Origin: an uncultured Paracoccaceae bacterium | GTDB lineage: Bacteria > Pseudomonadota > Alphaproteobacteria > Rhodobacterales > Rhodobacteraceae | Reading direction: 5' to 3' | Length of the DNA stretch: 64,000 bases | NCBI GenBank assembly: GCA_958439195.1 | Contig: OY288166.1 | Span: forward strand, 132,160-196,159 | Shown: in pieces, positions 25,317-33,149 of the stretch | How positions within the stretch are numbered: the first letter of the stretch is position 1 | How the letters are laid out: every line of letters begins with the position of its first letter | Notes under the pieces: model-generated | The model's input: only the letters and a program-made list of their open reading frames with translations | Database searches by the model: none | Told to the model about the DNA's origin: nothing | Translations under genes and position numbers: made by a program

Positions 25317-26498
25317 ATGTTCGACCAGTTGAAGGCCCAACCGCAGGACAAGATCCTGCAACTGATCGCGCTGTATCGTGACGATCCGCGCGAAACCAAG
25401 ATCGACCTTGGCGTCGGCGTCTACAAGGATGCCACCGGCCTGACCCCGGTCATGCGTGCCGTCAAGGCGGCCGAGAAGAAGCTGTGGGAAACGGAAACCA
25501 CGAAAACCTATACCGGCCTTGCGGGCGAACCCGCCTACAACGCCGCGCTGTCGGGCATGATCCTTGGCACGGCAGTCCCGATGGACCGCGTCGCCTCTGT
25601 TGCCACGCCGGGTGGCACTGGGGCAATCCGGCAGGCGCTGGAACTGATCCGGCTTGCAGCGCCTGATGCCACCGTGTGGATTTCCAACCCGACCTGGCCG
25701 AACCATCCATCGATCATCAAATACCTTGGCATGAAGCTGGCCGAATACCGCTATTTCGATGCTGACACTCGAGGCATAGATTTTGCGGGCCTTATGGCCG
25801 ATCTCGCCACTGTCAAATCGGGCGATGTCGTCTTGCTGCATGGCTGCTGCCACAACCCCACCGGGGCAAACCTTGATGCGGGCCAGTGGGATCAGGTGAT
25901 TGACCTGCTCGCCCGGAATGGCGCCATTCCCTTCGTTGACCTTGCCTATCAGGGCTTTGGCGACGGGCTGGAAGAGGATGCAGCCGCCACACGCAAGATC
26001 GCCGCCCGCTTTCCAGAGGTGCTGATCGCCGCCTCCTGCTCCAAGAACTTTGGCATCTACCGCGAACGCACGGGCATTCTTATCGGCATCGGCCCCGAAG
26101 GCGGCAAGGGGGTGCTTCAAGGCAATCTCAACTTCCTCAACCGCCAGAACTACAGCTTTCCGCCAGATCATGGGGCACGTCTGGTGACGATGATTCTGGA
26201 AGACGCAACCCTGCGTGCCGACTGGATGGCCGAACTGGAAGAGGTGCGCCTCAACATGCTTGGCCTTCGCCAGTCGCTTGCCGATGAACTGCGACGCGCC
26301 ACAAACTCTGACCGTTTCGATTTCGTGGCCACCCATCGCGGCATGTTCTCGCGCCTTGGCCTGACCGAGGATCAGGTGATCCGCCTGCGCGATGAACACG
26401 GCATCTATATGGTCGGCGACAGTCGCATCAATATTGCGGGTCTCAACGCCCGCACGGTCCCCATTCTGGCGGCTGCCATCGCGCAGGTCGCGGGCTGA
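25317..26498 (+). CDS. tyrB: Aromatic/aspartate aminotransferase (class I, TyrB/AspC type)
   Basis: PLP-dependent transaminase of 393 residues. The fold-type I landmarks are GVGVYKD near the N-terminus, GGTGAIRQAL, NPTWPNH, the CCHNPTG block, and the PLP lysine Lys243 in SCSKNFGIYRERTG, with Arg in the C-terminal INIAGLNA region. This matches the aspartate/tyrosine/aromatic group. It follows sseA by 3 bases, consistent with an operon that converts cysteine to mercaptopyruvate and then strips its sulfur (inference); aromatic amino-acid synthesis is the other plausible role. Confidence 0.9.
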   Translation: MFDQLKAQPQDKILQLIALYRDDPRETKIDLGVGVYKDATGLTPVMRAVKAAEKKLWETETTKTYTGLAGEPAYNAALSGMILGTAVPMDRVASVATPGGTGAIRQALELIRLAAPDATVWISNPTWPNHPSIIKYLGMKLAEYRYFDADTRGIDFAGLMADLATVKSGDVVLLHGCCHNPTGANLDAGQWDQVIDLLARNGAIPFVDLAYQGFGDGLEEDAAATRKIAARFPEVLIAASCSKNFGIYRERTGILIGIGPEGGKGVLQGNLNFLNRQNYSFPPDHGARLVTMILEDATLRADWMAELEEVRLNMLGLRQSLADELRRATNSDRFDFVATHRGMFSRLGLTEDQVIRLRDEHGIYMVGDSRINIAGLNARTVPILAAAIAQVAG

Positions 26499-26530
26499 AG
26501 GCTTCGGTAACTGCGAATCGTTAACGTGGC

Positions 26531-26555
26531 GTGGCAGGTCGTGTTAGCCTGCCAC
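26531..26555. terminator. Hairpin after the aminotransferase gene
   Basis: GTGGCAGG - nine-base loop - CCTGCCAC, eight perfect pairs, 32 bases after the stop. No T-run follows, so termination efficiency is doubtful. Confidence 0.45.
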
Positions 26556-26676
26556 ATGCAGCCACTGCCTTGACTGCGCGTATTGCCGGTTCCGGCGCAG
26601 CCTTGGGGTGCGCTGCCTGCGATTGAAAAGGCAGTAACCAGACAGCGTTCCCTCCATAACCAGAGGGATCAGATCC

Positions 26677-27009
26677 ATGCCGTTCTATCTCTATCAGCTG
26701 TCCTACACACCCGAAGCCGTCAAGGCACTCGTCTCCACACCGTCCGACCGCGAAGCTGCCGCACGACATTTGATCGAGGCGCTGGGTGGCAAGCTGCATC
26801 ACCTGTTCTTTGCATTCGGCCAGCATGACGTGATCTGCCTGATCGAAGGCCCTGACGACCAGATGATGGCTGCTGGGGCGCTTGCGGTGGCGGCGTCCGG
26901 CACCGTCTCGTCATCCTCGACGGTCAAGCTGATGACGGCGGCCGAAGCGATGGGCGCAATGCGGACCGCGGGAAAGGCGATCGGCAGCTACAAGCCACCC
27001 ATGCGTTGA
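26677..27009 (+). CDS. GYD-domain protein
   Basis: Small cytoplasmic protein of 110 residues. The pattern of YLYQLSYTPEAVKALV, HHLFFAFGQHDVICLIEGPDD and the ending AGKAIGSYKPP matches the GYD family, a ferredoxin-like alpha/beta fold usually of unknown function; the name-giving Gly-Tyr-Asp is here G-Q-H-D. ATG 26677 gives the usual family length. It stands alone between the aminotransferase and the convergent amtB gene. Confidence 0.8.
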   Translation: MPFYLYQLSYTPEAVKALVSTPSDREAAARHLIEALGGKLHHLFFAFGQHDVICLIEGPDDQMMAAGALAVAASGTVSSSSTVKLMTAAEAMGAMRTAGKAIGSYKPPMR

Positions 27010-27016
27010 ATTGAAA

Positions 27017-27048
27017 AAGGCCCGCGGGGGGAGGATCCCGCGGGCCTT
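27017..27048. terminator. Terminator hairpin between the GYD gene and amtB
   Basis: AAGGCCCGCGGG ... CCCGCGGGCCTT, 12 perfect pairs with a short loop between two convergent genes. The flanking A and T runs are short (AAAAAGG / CCTT), but the stem is very strong. Confidence 0.75.
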
Positions 27049-27099
27049 GCAGTTTGGTAACGGACGGGGAGGAGATCGCCCGCCACCATTGGTTCCGAC

Positions 27100-28467
27100 T
27101 TAGCTGTGATAAGCCTGTTCACCATGCGAGGCGAGGTCGAGACCCTGCCGTTCGGTATCGCTGTCGACACGCAGACCGATGGTCATGTCGATCGCCTTGA
27201 ACAGGACATACGACACGATACCCGACCAGACGATGGTGATCAGCACACCTTCGATCTGGATCCAAAGCTGCGCCATCATCGCATAGTCATCGCCCTTCAC
27301 ACCGCCGAAGGCCGCGGCCGAAAAGACACCCGTCAGCACCGCACCGACGATCCCGGCAACACCGTGGATGCCGAACACGTCAAGGCTGTCGTCATACTGC
27401 ATCTTGTGCTTGACCACGGTGACGAAGAAGTAGCTTGCCAGCGTCGCCAGCACACCCAGCAGGATCGCCCCCATCGGGCCGATTGTGCCGCAAGCCGGGG
27501 TGACGGCCACAAGACCCGTCACCATGCCCGAAGCCGCACCCAGCATCGACGCCTTGCCGCGCTGCATGGTTTCCAGCAAAGCCCAAGCCACTGTCGCCGC
27601 GGCTGTTGCGATGAAGGTGTTGATCATGGCCAAGGTCGCGCCACCATTGGCCTCAAGGTTGGACCCGACGTTGAACCCGAACCAGCCAACCCACAGCATC
27701 GACGCGCCAACCATGGTCAGAACCATCGAATGCGGTGCCATGTTGTCCTTGCCGTATCCGACACGCTTGCCAATCACGATGCACCCCACCAGCGCGGCAA
27801 TACCTGCGTTGATGTGAACCACTGTGCCACCGGCAAAGTCGATTGCGCCCTTGGCGAACAGATACCCGTTGGCGTCCCACACCATATGCGCAATCGGGAA
27901 GTAGCTGAACGTTCCCCAAAGCACCGAAAATACCAGAACCGCACTGAACTTTACCCGTTCTGCAAAGGCCCCGATGATCAGCGCCGGCGTGATGGCCGCA
28001 AAGGTCATCTGGAAGGCAATGAACAGGTATTCCGGGATCACATAGCCGGCCGAGAAGGTCGCAGCCATGCTGTCTGCCGTCACGCCAGACAGGAACAGTT
28101 TGCCTGTGCCGCCAAAGAACGGGTTGGTCGATCCACCAAAGGTGAACGAATAACCGTAAGTCACCCAGACGATCATCATGACGCAGGCGATCATCGTGGT
28201 CTGCATCAACACCGAAAGCATGTTCTTGGACCGCACCAGCCCGCCATAGAACAGCGCAAGGCCCGGAATGGTCATGAACAGCACCAACACGGTGGATACC
28301 ATCATCCAGCTGACATCGCCCTTGTCCATCACGGGCACGACTTCTTCGACGACCTCTGCCACCGCTTCGGCAGCTTCCTCTGTCGCTTCCTGTGCCCACG
28401 TGGGCAGCGCAGCAAAGGCAGCAGCGCCCAAGGCGCCCAGACCTGAAAGTTTCGCAAAATGCTTCAT
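27100..28467 (-). CDS. amtB: Ammonium transporter AmtB
   Basis: Trimeric ammonia channel of 455 residues. It has a signal peptide (ending near PTWAQE), a short acidic periplasmic stretch, then 11 transmembrane helices. The channel's twin histidines are visible in VVHINAGI and IHGVAGIVG, with GLALFYGGLVR near the first core helix. I chose ATG 28467; a longer frame to 28551 is not family-like. It lies 28 bases downstream of glnK, the classical glnK-amtB pair, in which GlnK plugs the channel when nitrogen is plentiful. Confidence 0.96.
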   Translation of the reverse strand: MKHFAKLSGLGALGAAAFAALPTWAQEATEEAAEAVAEVVEEVVPVMDKGDVSWMMVSTVLVLFMTIPGLALFYGGLVRSKNMLSVLMQTTMIACVMMIVWVTYGYSFTFGGSTNPFFGGTGKLFLSGVTADSMAATFSAGYVIPEYLFIAFQMTFAAITPALIIGAFAERVKFSAVLVFSVLWGTFSYFPIAHMVWDANGYLFAKGAIDFAGGTVVHINAGIAALVGCIVIGKRVGYGKDNMAPHSMVLTMVGASMLWVGWFGFNVGSNLEANGGATLAMINTFIATAAATVAWALLETMQRGKASMLGAASGMVTGLVAVTPACGTIGPMGAILLGVLATLASYFFVTVVKHKMQYDDSLDVFGIHGVAGIVGAVLTGVFSAAAFGGVKGDDYAMMAQLWIQIEGVLITIVWSGIVSYVLFKAIDMTIGLRVDSDTERQGLDLASHGEQAYHS

Positions 28468-28495
28468 GGTTGCGGTTTCCCCTTCCCTGCGGCTT

Positions 28496-28834
28496 TCAAA
28501 GCGCATCGTCATTGGTTTCGCCGGTGCGAACGCGCACGGCCTGTTCGACATCGACCACGAAAATCTTTCCGTCGCCGATCTTGTCGGTTTTCGCTGTCAC
28601 GCGGATGGTCTCCACAACCTGGTCGGCAAGGCTGTCGCTGACCACGATCTCAAGCCGAACCTTCGGCACGAAATTGACTGCATATTCGGCACCGCGATAG
28701 ATTTCGGTATGCCCGGACTGTGATCCAAAACCCTTGATCTCGGTCACCATCATGCCCCTGACCCCGATGGTGGTCAGTGCTTCGCGCACTTCCTCCAGCT
28801 TGAACGGCTTGATTGCTGCAATGATGAGTTTCAC
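28496..28834 (-). CDS. glnK: Nitrogen regulatory protein P-II (GlnK)
   Basis: PII signalling protein of 112 residues. The uridylylation tyrosine Tyr51 sits in the T-loop GHTEIYRGAEYAV, and the C-loop and B-loop stretches KIGDGKIFV and the ending RTGETNDDAL are as expected. Linkage to amtB identifies it as GlnK rather than GlnB. Transcription is probably under nitrogen control; see the paired motifs upstream. Confidence 0.95.
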   Translation of the reverse strand: MKLIIAAIKPFKLEEVREALTTIGVRGMMVTEIKGFGSQSGHTEIYRGAEYAVNFVPKVRLEIVVSDSLADQVVETIRVTAKTDKIGDGKIFVVDVEQAVRVRTGETNDDAL

Positions 28835-28948
28835 GTCGCTCCCCTTCCATTGGCGGGGGCCCGATCAGGCCCTTGGCGGCATGAAGACGGGTCATGCTGC
28901 AGCAGCACAAGGCGCGGGGACCAATCAAGAGGTGTAGAATCCCGGTAG

Positions 28949-28995
28949 TTTGCACAATTTTTGCACTTACCAGCGCATATGATTAAATTTTAATC
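28949..28995. promoter_or_regulatory. glnK-amtB upstream motifs: TTTGCAC pair and AT dyad
   Basis: TTTGCAC occurs at 28949-28955 and 28960-28966, 11 bases (one helical turn) apart; on the minus (glnK) strand this reads GTGCAAA twice. About 15 bases further out is the dyad GATTAAA-T-TTTAATC (28981-28995). The region is strikingly AT-rich for this genome. NtrC sites of enteric bacteria contain TGCAC half-sites, so these may be nitrogen-regulator half-sites, but the order here is direct rather than inverted. The 275 bases between glnK and the PBP gene contain nothing else I recognise. Confidence 0.45.
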
Positions 28996-29109
28996 ACACC
29001 TTGTAAGCGAATCGTTGCCGATCTGTGAACGTGATGCCGTCTCCACATTCTGTTGATGGCAGGCTAGATTGATGGGGAAGCAGCACGCAAAAGACGGGCA
29101 GACACAGGC

Positions 29110-31308
29110 ATGGCAGTATCAGGCAAGGGGCGCGGGTCGCTCACGGCGGACAAGCGTTACACCCCGGCGCGTCAGGCACCGCCCCGCAGCGGTGGTGGTG
29201 GCGGCACGCCACCGCGCAAACCCGCGCGCGGATCGGGCGGTCCGCCGCGCAAACGCGGACCCATCGGGCGGCTGTTCTTTGGCTTCTTCGGGCTGATCTG
29301 GCGCATCATCTGGGGCGTGGGCTGGCGCGTGGGTTTCGTGGTGGGGTCGGTCCTTGCAGCAGCCGTCCTTTACTTCTTCGCCCAACTTCCCCCGGTCACA
29401 GACTTGGTCGATGCCCGTTCACGCGGGTCCGTCACCTTTCTGGACCGCGAGGACAAGGTATATGCCTGGCGCGGGGAAACCTTTGGCGGCATGATCACCG
29501 CTGAAACCGTATCACCTTTCCTGCATGATGCAGTTGTCGCCACGGAAGACCGCCGCTTCTATCGCCATTTCGGCATCTCGCCGCGCGGCATCGCTTCGGC
29601 CGTGCGCATCAACCTGTCGGAAGGGCGCGGCCCGCTTGAAGGCAACGGCGGCTCCACCATTACCCAGCAAGTTGCCAAACTGCTGTGCTTGGGCGTGCCC
29701 TATGACCCGGCACAATGGAAATCCGAAGCAGAATACGAATCCGACTGCCGCCGTGGCGGCATCTGGCGCAAAATCAAGGAAGTCCCCTACGCCATCGCGA
29801 TGGAGGTGAAGTATTCCAAAGAGGAAATCCTGACCATCTACTTCAACCGCGCCTATCTGGGTGCCGGGGCGCGCGGGTTCGAGGCGGCGGCCCAGCGATA
29901 CTTTGGCAAATCCGCGAATGAGGTTGGCCCGGCTGAGGCCGCCATGCTGGCAGGGCTGTTGAAAGCACCTTCCTACTTTGCCCCAACGAACAACATGGAC
30001 CGCGCCCGCGCCCGTGCCAATGTCATCATAGGTCTGATGGAAGAACAGGGGTATCTGACCGCTGATCAGGCAAACGACGCCCGCGCCAACCCAGCCCGCC
30101 TATCCGAGGCTGCGGCGTCCCGCTCTGGCGGGTTCTTTGCCGATTGGGTTATGGAAACCGCCCCGGCCTTCCTGACATCGGAAACCACCGAAGACGTGGT
30201 CATCCGCACCACACTGGACCAACGCCTGCAGAAATCCGCCGAAGAGGCGCTTGCCTTTGTCTTTGACACCAAGATCAAGCAAGGGTCTAACGCCCAGGCC
30301 GCCATCGTGGTGATGTCTGCCGATGGCGCGGTCCGTGCGATGGTCGGCGGCCGCAAGATCGAAGCCGCGGGCAGTTTCAACCGCGCGACCCAGGCGCTGC
30401 GGCAGACAGGTTCAACATTCAAACCCTTTGTCTACGCCGCTGCACTGGATCTGGGCTACAGCCCTTCTGACTATGTCGAAGATACGCCCCTCACGCTGAA
30501 CATTCCCGGTTCCGGCCCTTGGACACCAAAGAATTATGACAATCAATTCAAGGGGCTGATCACCCTGACGCAGGCTCTTGCGGAAAGCAGGAACATCCCC
30601 GCCGTCAAGGTTTCGGAATGGGTGGGCCGCGATGCTGTTCGCCAGGTCGCCAATGGCTTTGGCATCAAATCCAACCTTACCGATGTGCCATCCATGGCCC
30701 TTGGTGCATCCGAGGCGACGTTGCTTGAAACCACCGGCGCCTTCGCCGGCATCCTGAATGGTGGCTCTTCCGTCACGCCTTACGGCCTTGTCGAACTCTC
30801 CCTTCAGGGGGAATCCGAACCGCTGATCGGCGCGGCTGGTGGTATCGGCGAACGGGTGATCCAGGAACAATCCGCACGCCTGCTGACCTATATGATGTCA
30901 CAGGTCATCGACGCGGGCACCGGCACCCGCGCCCGGCTTGACGGTCGCCCCGCCGCCGGCAAGACAGGCACGACGCAAGCGGCACGTGATGCGTGGTTTG
31001 TAGGCTTTACCGCCGATTACGTGGCAGGCGTCTGGATGGGCTATGATGACAATACGCCCCTAACCGGTGTCACCGGCGGCGGCCTGCCCGCCGAAATCTG
31101 GCACGAGGTCATGACCCGCGTGCATGAAGGGGTAGAGGTCAAACCCCTGCCGATGGAGATCCCCGAACCGCGTCGGCCACCACAGCCGGAAAACCCGGAA
31201 TACGCCCAACCCCTGCCCGACCAGACCGGTCAGGGGCAACCACAGCGTGAACGGACGCAAGAAGACCCTGTGGAATCCCTTCTGCGTGACCTGTTAGGCC
31301 TTTACTGA
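29110..31308 (+). CDS. Class A penicillin-binding protein (PBP1A-type transglycosylase/transpeptidase)
   Basis: Bifunctional peptidoglycan synthase of 732 residues. A basic, Gly/Pro-rich cytoplasmic tail (1-52) precedes one transmembrane segment (about 70-92). The glycosyltransferase domain has the catalytic Glu146 in ATEDRRFYRHFGIS and the QQVAKLL and KEVPYAIAMEVKYSKEEILTIYFN region (broken here for length). The transpeptidase domain has the nucleophile Ser435 in TGSTFKPF and the KTGTTQ motif near residue 618. The C-terminal tail (about 680-720) is Pro/Gln/Glu-rich. ATG 29110 starts a typical charged tail. It is transcribed alone. Confidence 0.94.
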   Translation: MAVSGKGRGSLTADKRYTPARQAPPRSGGGGGTPPRKPARGSGGPPRKRGPIGRLFFGFFGLIWRIIWGVGWRVGFVVGSVLAAAVLYFFAQLPPVTDLVDARSRGSVTFLDREDKVYAWRGETFGGMITAETVSPFLHDAVVATEDRRFYRHFGISPRGIASAVRINLSEGRGPLEGNGGSTITQQVAKLLCLGVPYDPAQWKSEAEYESDCRRGGIWRKIKEVPYAIAMEVKYSKEEILTIYFNRAYLGAGARGFEAAAQRYFGKSANEVGPAEAAMLAGLLKAPSYFAPTNNMDRARARANVIIGLMEEQGYLTADQANDARANPARLSEAAASRSGGFFADWVMETAPAFLTSETTEDVVIRTTLDQRLQKSAEEALAFVFDTKIKQGSNAQAAIVVMSADGAVRAMVGGRKIEAAGSFNRATQALRQTGSTFKPFVYAAALDLGYSPSDYVEDTPLTLNIPGSGPWTPKNYDNQFKGLITLTQALAESRNIPAVKVSEWVGRDAVRQVANGFGIKSNLTDVPSMALGASEATLLETTGAFAGILNGGSSVTPYGLVELSLQGESEPLIGAAGGIGERVIQEQSARLLTYMMSQVIDAGTGTRARLDGRPAAGKTGTTQAARDAWFVGFTADYVAGVWMGYDDNTPLTGVTGGGLPAEIWHEVMTRVHEGVEVKPLPMEIPEPRRPPQPENPEYAQPLPDQTGQGQPQRERTQEDPVESLLRDLLGLY

Positions 31309-31323
31309 CAACGGAATGAAAAA

Positions 31324-31351
31324 ACCCGCCGGGGCCATCCCCGGCGGGTCT
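31324..31351. terminator. Hairpin between the PBP gene and mlaC
   Basis: ACCCGCCGGGG-CCAT-CCCCGGCGGGT, 11 perfect pairs preceded by an A-run (AAAAA), between convergent genes. On the minus strand the A-run becomes the T-run, so it is best as the terminator of mlaA-mlaC. Confidence 0.8.
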
Positions 31352-31374
31352 ACGATTTCATCGGTTATACATCG

Positions 31375-31992
31375 TCAGATCGTTTTCAACTCTGCGACCA
31401 GCCGGTCGATATCCCCGCCATTCCGGTCCAGCAGCGCCCCGATCTCGGTCCGCTCCGAGGCCAGCATGTTGACCCCTTCGATGATGATATTGAAGAACAG
31501 GTTCCGGCCAGATTTGTCCGACACGTGCCAGCGCAGGTCAAACGGTGCTTCACCTTGAAGATAGGCGACAGAGATCACCTCGAAATAGCTTTTGATCGGG
31601 CGCGCATCCGTCACCTCGATCCGTCCCCCGATGAATTCCCGGAACCGGCGGCCATACTTGCGGCTCAGGTATCCCTGATAAGCTGCAGTAAAGGCCTTCA
31701 ATTGCCCTGCGCTTGCCTGCCGCGCGGCTGGCCCCAGCGCAGATCGTGCAATCACCGGCACATCGGCATAGCGCGAAAACACCCGTTCAAAATCACCGAA
31801 CATCGCGCTTTCGGATTTGCCCGAACCGATGATGCGGTTCACATCCGCCACCGCCTTGTCGATCAACCCCCGCGCATCATCAACGGTCAGCGCGAATACC
31901 GGGACCGGCATCCCGAAAGCTGCGGTTGCGGCCAAGGCGATGGACGTAAAGCCCCGGCGCGTCAGCCGGCCTGTATCATTGTCATTCCGCAT
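31375..31992 (-). CDS. mlaC: MlaC/Ttg2D-family phospholipid-binding periplasmic protein
   Basis: Periplasmic shuttle of the Mla system, which moves phospholipids between outer and inner membranes. The 205-residue product begins with a twin-arginine-like leader LTRRGFTSIALAATAAFG, then the MlaC core with FSRYADVPVIARSALG, YQGYLSRKYGRRF and the C-terminal FNIIIEGVNMLASERTE. ATG 31992 gives a complete leader; the frame extends to 32121 through the end of mlaA. Its start overlaps the mlaA stop by 11 bases. The ABC partners MlaFED are not in the window. Confidence 0.88.
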   Translation of the reverse strand: MRNDNDTGRLTRRGFTSIALAATAAFGMPVPVFALTVDDARGLIDKAVADVNRIIGSGKSESAMFGDFERVFSRYADVPVIARSALGPAARQASAGQLKAFTAAYQGYLSRKYGRRFREFIGGRIEVTDARPIKSYFEVISVAYLQGEAPFDLRWHVSDKSGRNLFFNIIIEGVNMLASERTEIGALLDRNGGDIDRLVAELKTI

Positions 31993-32785
31993 AGGGGTCC
32001 TCGAAATCTGAGTAAGGGTCTTCAAAACCACCGTCCGCCGCACCCGCTGTGCCCCCCAGCTCAAAGCGGCGGTTCTGTAAATACAACAGCCGCGTTTGCG
32101 CATAACTGTCGGCACTTTCATACAGCACTGAGTCGACCGTGTTTGTATAGCGCGACCGATAACTCAGCCCGGAGGCAATCTTAGCCCCGGTCGCATAGGT
32201 GGATTCCGGGCTTGGCAGGACCAACCTAACAGGGTTGGCCGCCACATCGACGATCACCCCGATCAAATCACGGTTTGTTGTCGGCCCCAGAAAAGGCACT
32301 TCGGCATATTGCCCCTCGGGCGCACCCCAGACATGCAGCGTCTCGCCGAAATCGGTCGGATCACCCGCTAGACCAAGCGCCGTTGCCGGATCCAGCAGCC
32401 CGCCAATGCCCACTGTCGAATTGATCGCAAAGCGCAGCGTGTTCTCCGCTGCCTTGAAAAGCCGGAATTGAAGGATGTTGTTCACTACATCCCCGGGGGC
32501 GTCCAGATTGCTGGCAAAGTTGGAAACTCCGCGCTCTACCGGTTCTGGCAGTATGGAACTGTAAGTGTTCGCCGTTGGACGCAGAACGGTCCGATCCACC
32601 GCTCTGTTGAAATTGTGGATCTGCCGATTGCGCGCCTCGAAAGGATCATCCACGCCGGAAGGAATCGGTGCCGGCCCACAAGCAGACAGCATCACCGCAA
32701 ACAGCGTTGCTGGCAGTGCAGGCCGCGCAAACCGGCGACATTGGGAACCATCGGGCCGCGAAATCGTTATCTGCGCCAAATCCAT
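31982..32785 (-). CDS. mlaA: MlaA/VacJ outer-membrane lipoprotein
   Basis: Lipoprotein that removes mislocalised phospholipids from the outer leaflet. The 267-residue product has a lipobox FAVMLSAC with Cys36, then the VacJ domain: DPFEARNRQIHNFNRAVDR, NFASNLDAPGDVVNNILQ, FAINSTVGIGGLLDPA, and DFGETLHVWGAPEGQYAEVPFLGP. A C-terminal acidic repeat GFEDPYSDFEDPYAE follows. Start ATG 32785 gives a proper lipoprotein leader; the frame continues to 33013 without family support. It is the first gene of the mlaA-mlaC pair. Confidence 0.93.
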   Translation of the reverse strand: MDLAQITISRPDGSQCRRFARPALPATLFAVMLSACGPAPIPSGVDDPFEARNRQIHNFNRAVDRTVLRPTANTYSSILPEPVERGVSNFASNLDAPGDVVNNILQFRLFKAAENTLRFAINSTVGIGGLLDPATALGLAGDPTDFGETLHVWGAPEGQYAEVPFLGPTTNRDLIGVIVDVAANPVRLVLPSPESTYATGAKIASGLSYRSRYTNTVDSVLYESADSYAQTRLLYLQNRRFELGGTAGAADGGFEDPYSDFEDPYAE

Positions 32786-33149
32786 GCTGCTCCTGAAATC
32801 CTGTCCCGATCTACGGTGCATATCACAAGGGTCCAGTCCTATGCCGCCCCGCCCCGTATGACAACCGCCCGACCGTGTCGCATCGGTCACGAAATGCGGA
32901 AGCCCCGAAATCCGTAGGCCCCACCGGCAGACTATGCCAATCCAACCCAGTCTGAACTGCTTCCGGCAGCCTGGCGCAATGACAGGCGGAAACCGGCCTG
33001 CGGTGCCAAACACCGCACGGCCTTAGCCAAAAATTGCGAATAGATTGCCCGTAGCAGCGCCAAAACCACCGTGGTAGCGTGCAGAGGCAGTCCGCAAAGC
33101 AAACCGGCTGTCCAGTAACAAGTGAACCGTTCAAAAGGAAACGCGGCGC
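32786..33149. other. Divergent intergenic region mlaA / type I secretion genes
   Basis: A 364-base stretch without a convincing gene. It contains a hairpin at 32995-33022 (GGCCTGCGGTG-CCAAA-CACCGCACGGCC, with one bulged base) followed by TTAGCCAAAAATT, and must hold the promoters of both divergent operons. A ribosome site AAAGGAAA stands about 12 bases before the ATG at 33150. I see no other recognisable site. Confidence 0.4.

Noticed and set aside
25047..26399. 450-codon minus-strand frame
   Set aside because: Antisense to the sulfurtransferase and aminotransferase, both of which show complete active sites.
27106..28446. 446-codon plus-strand frame
   Set aside because: Antisense to amtB; highly charged His/Arg/Asp-rich product typical of shadows of membrane-protein genes in GC-rich DNA.
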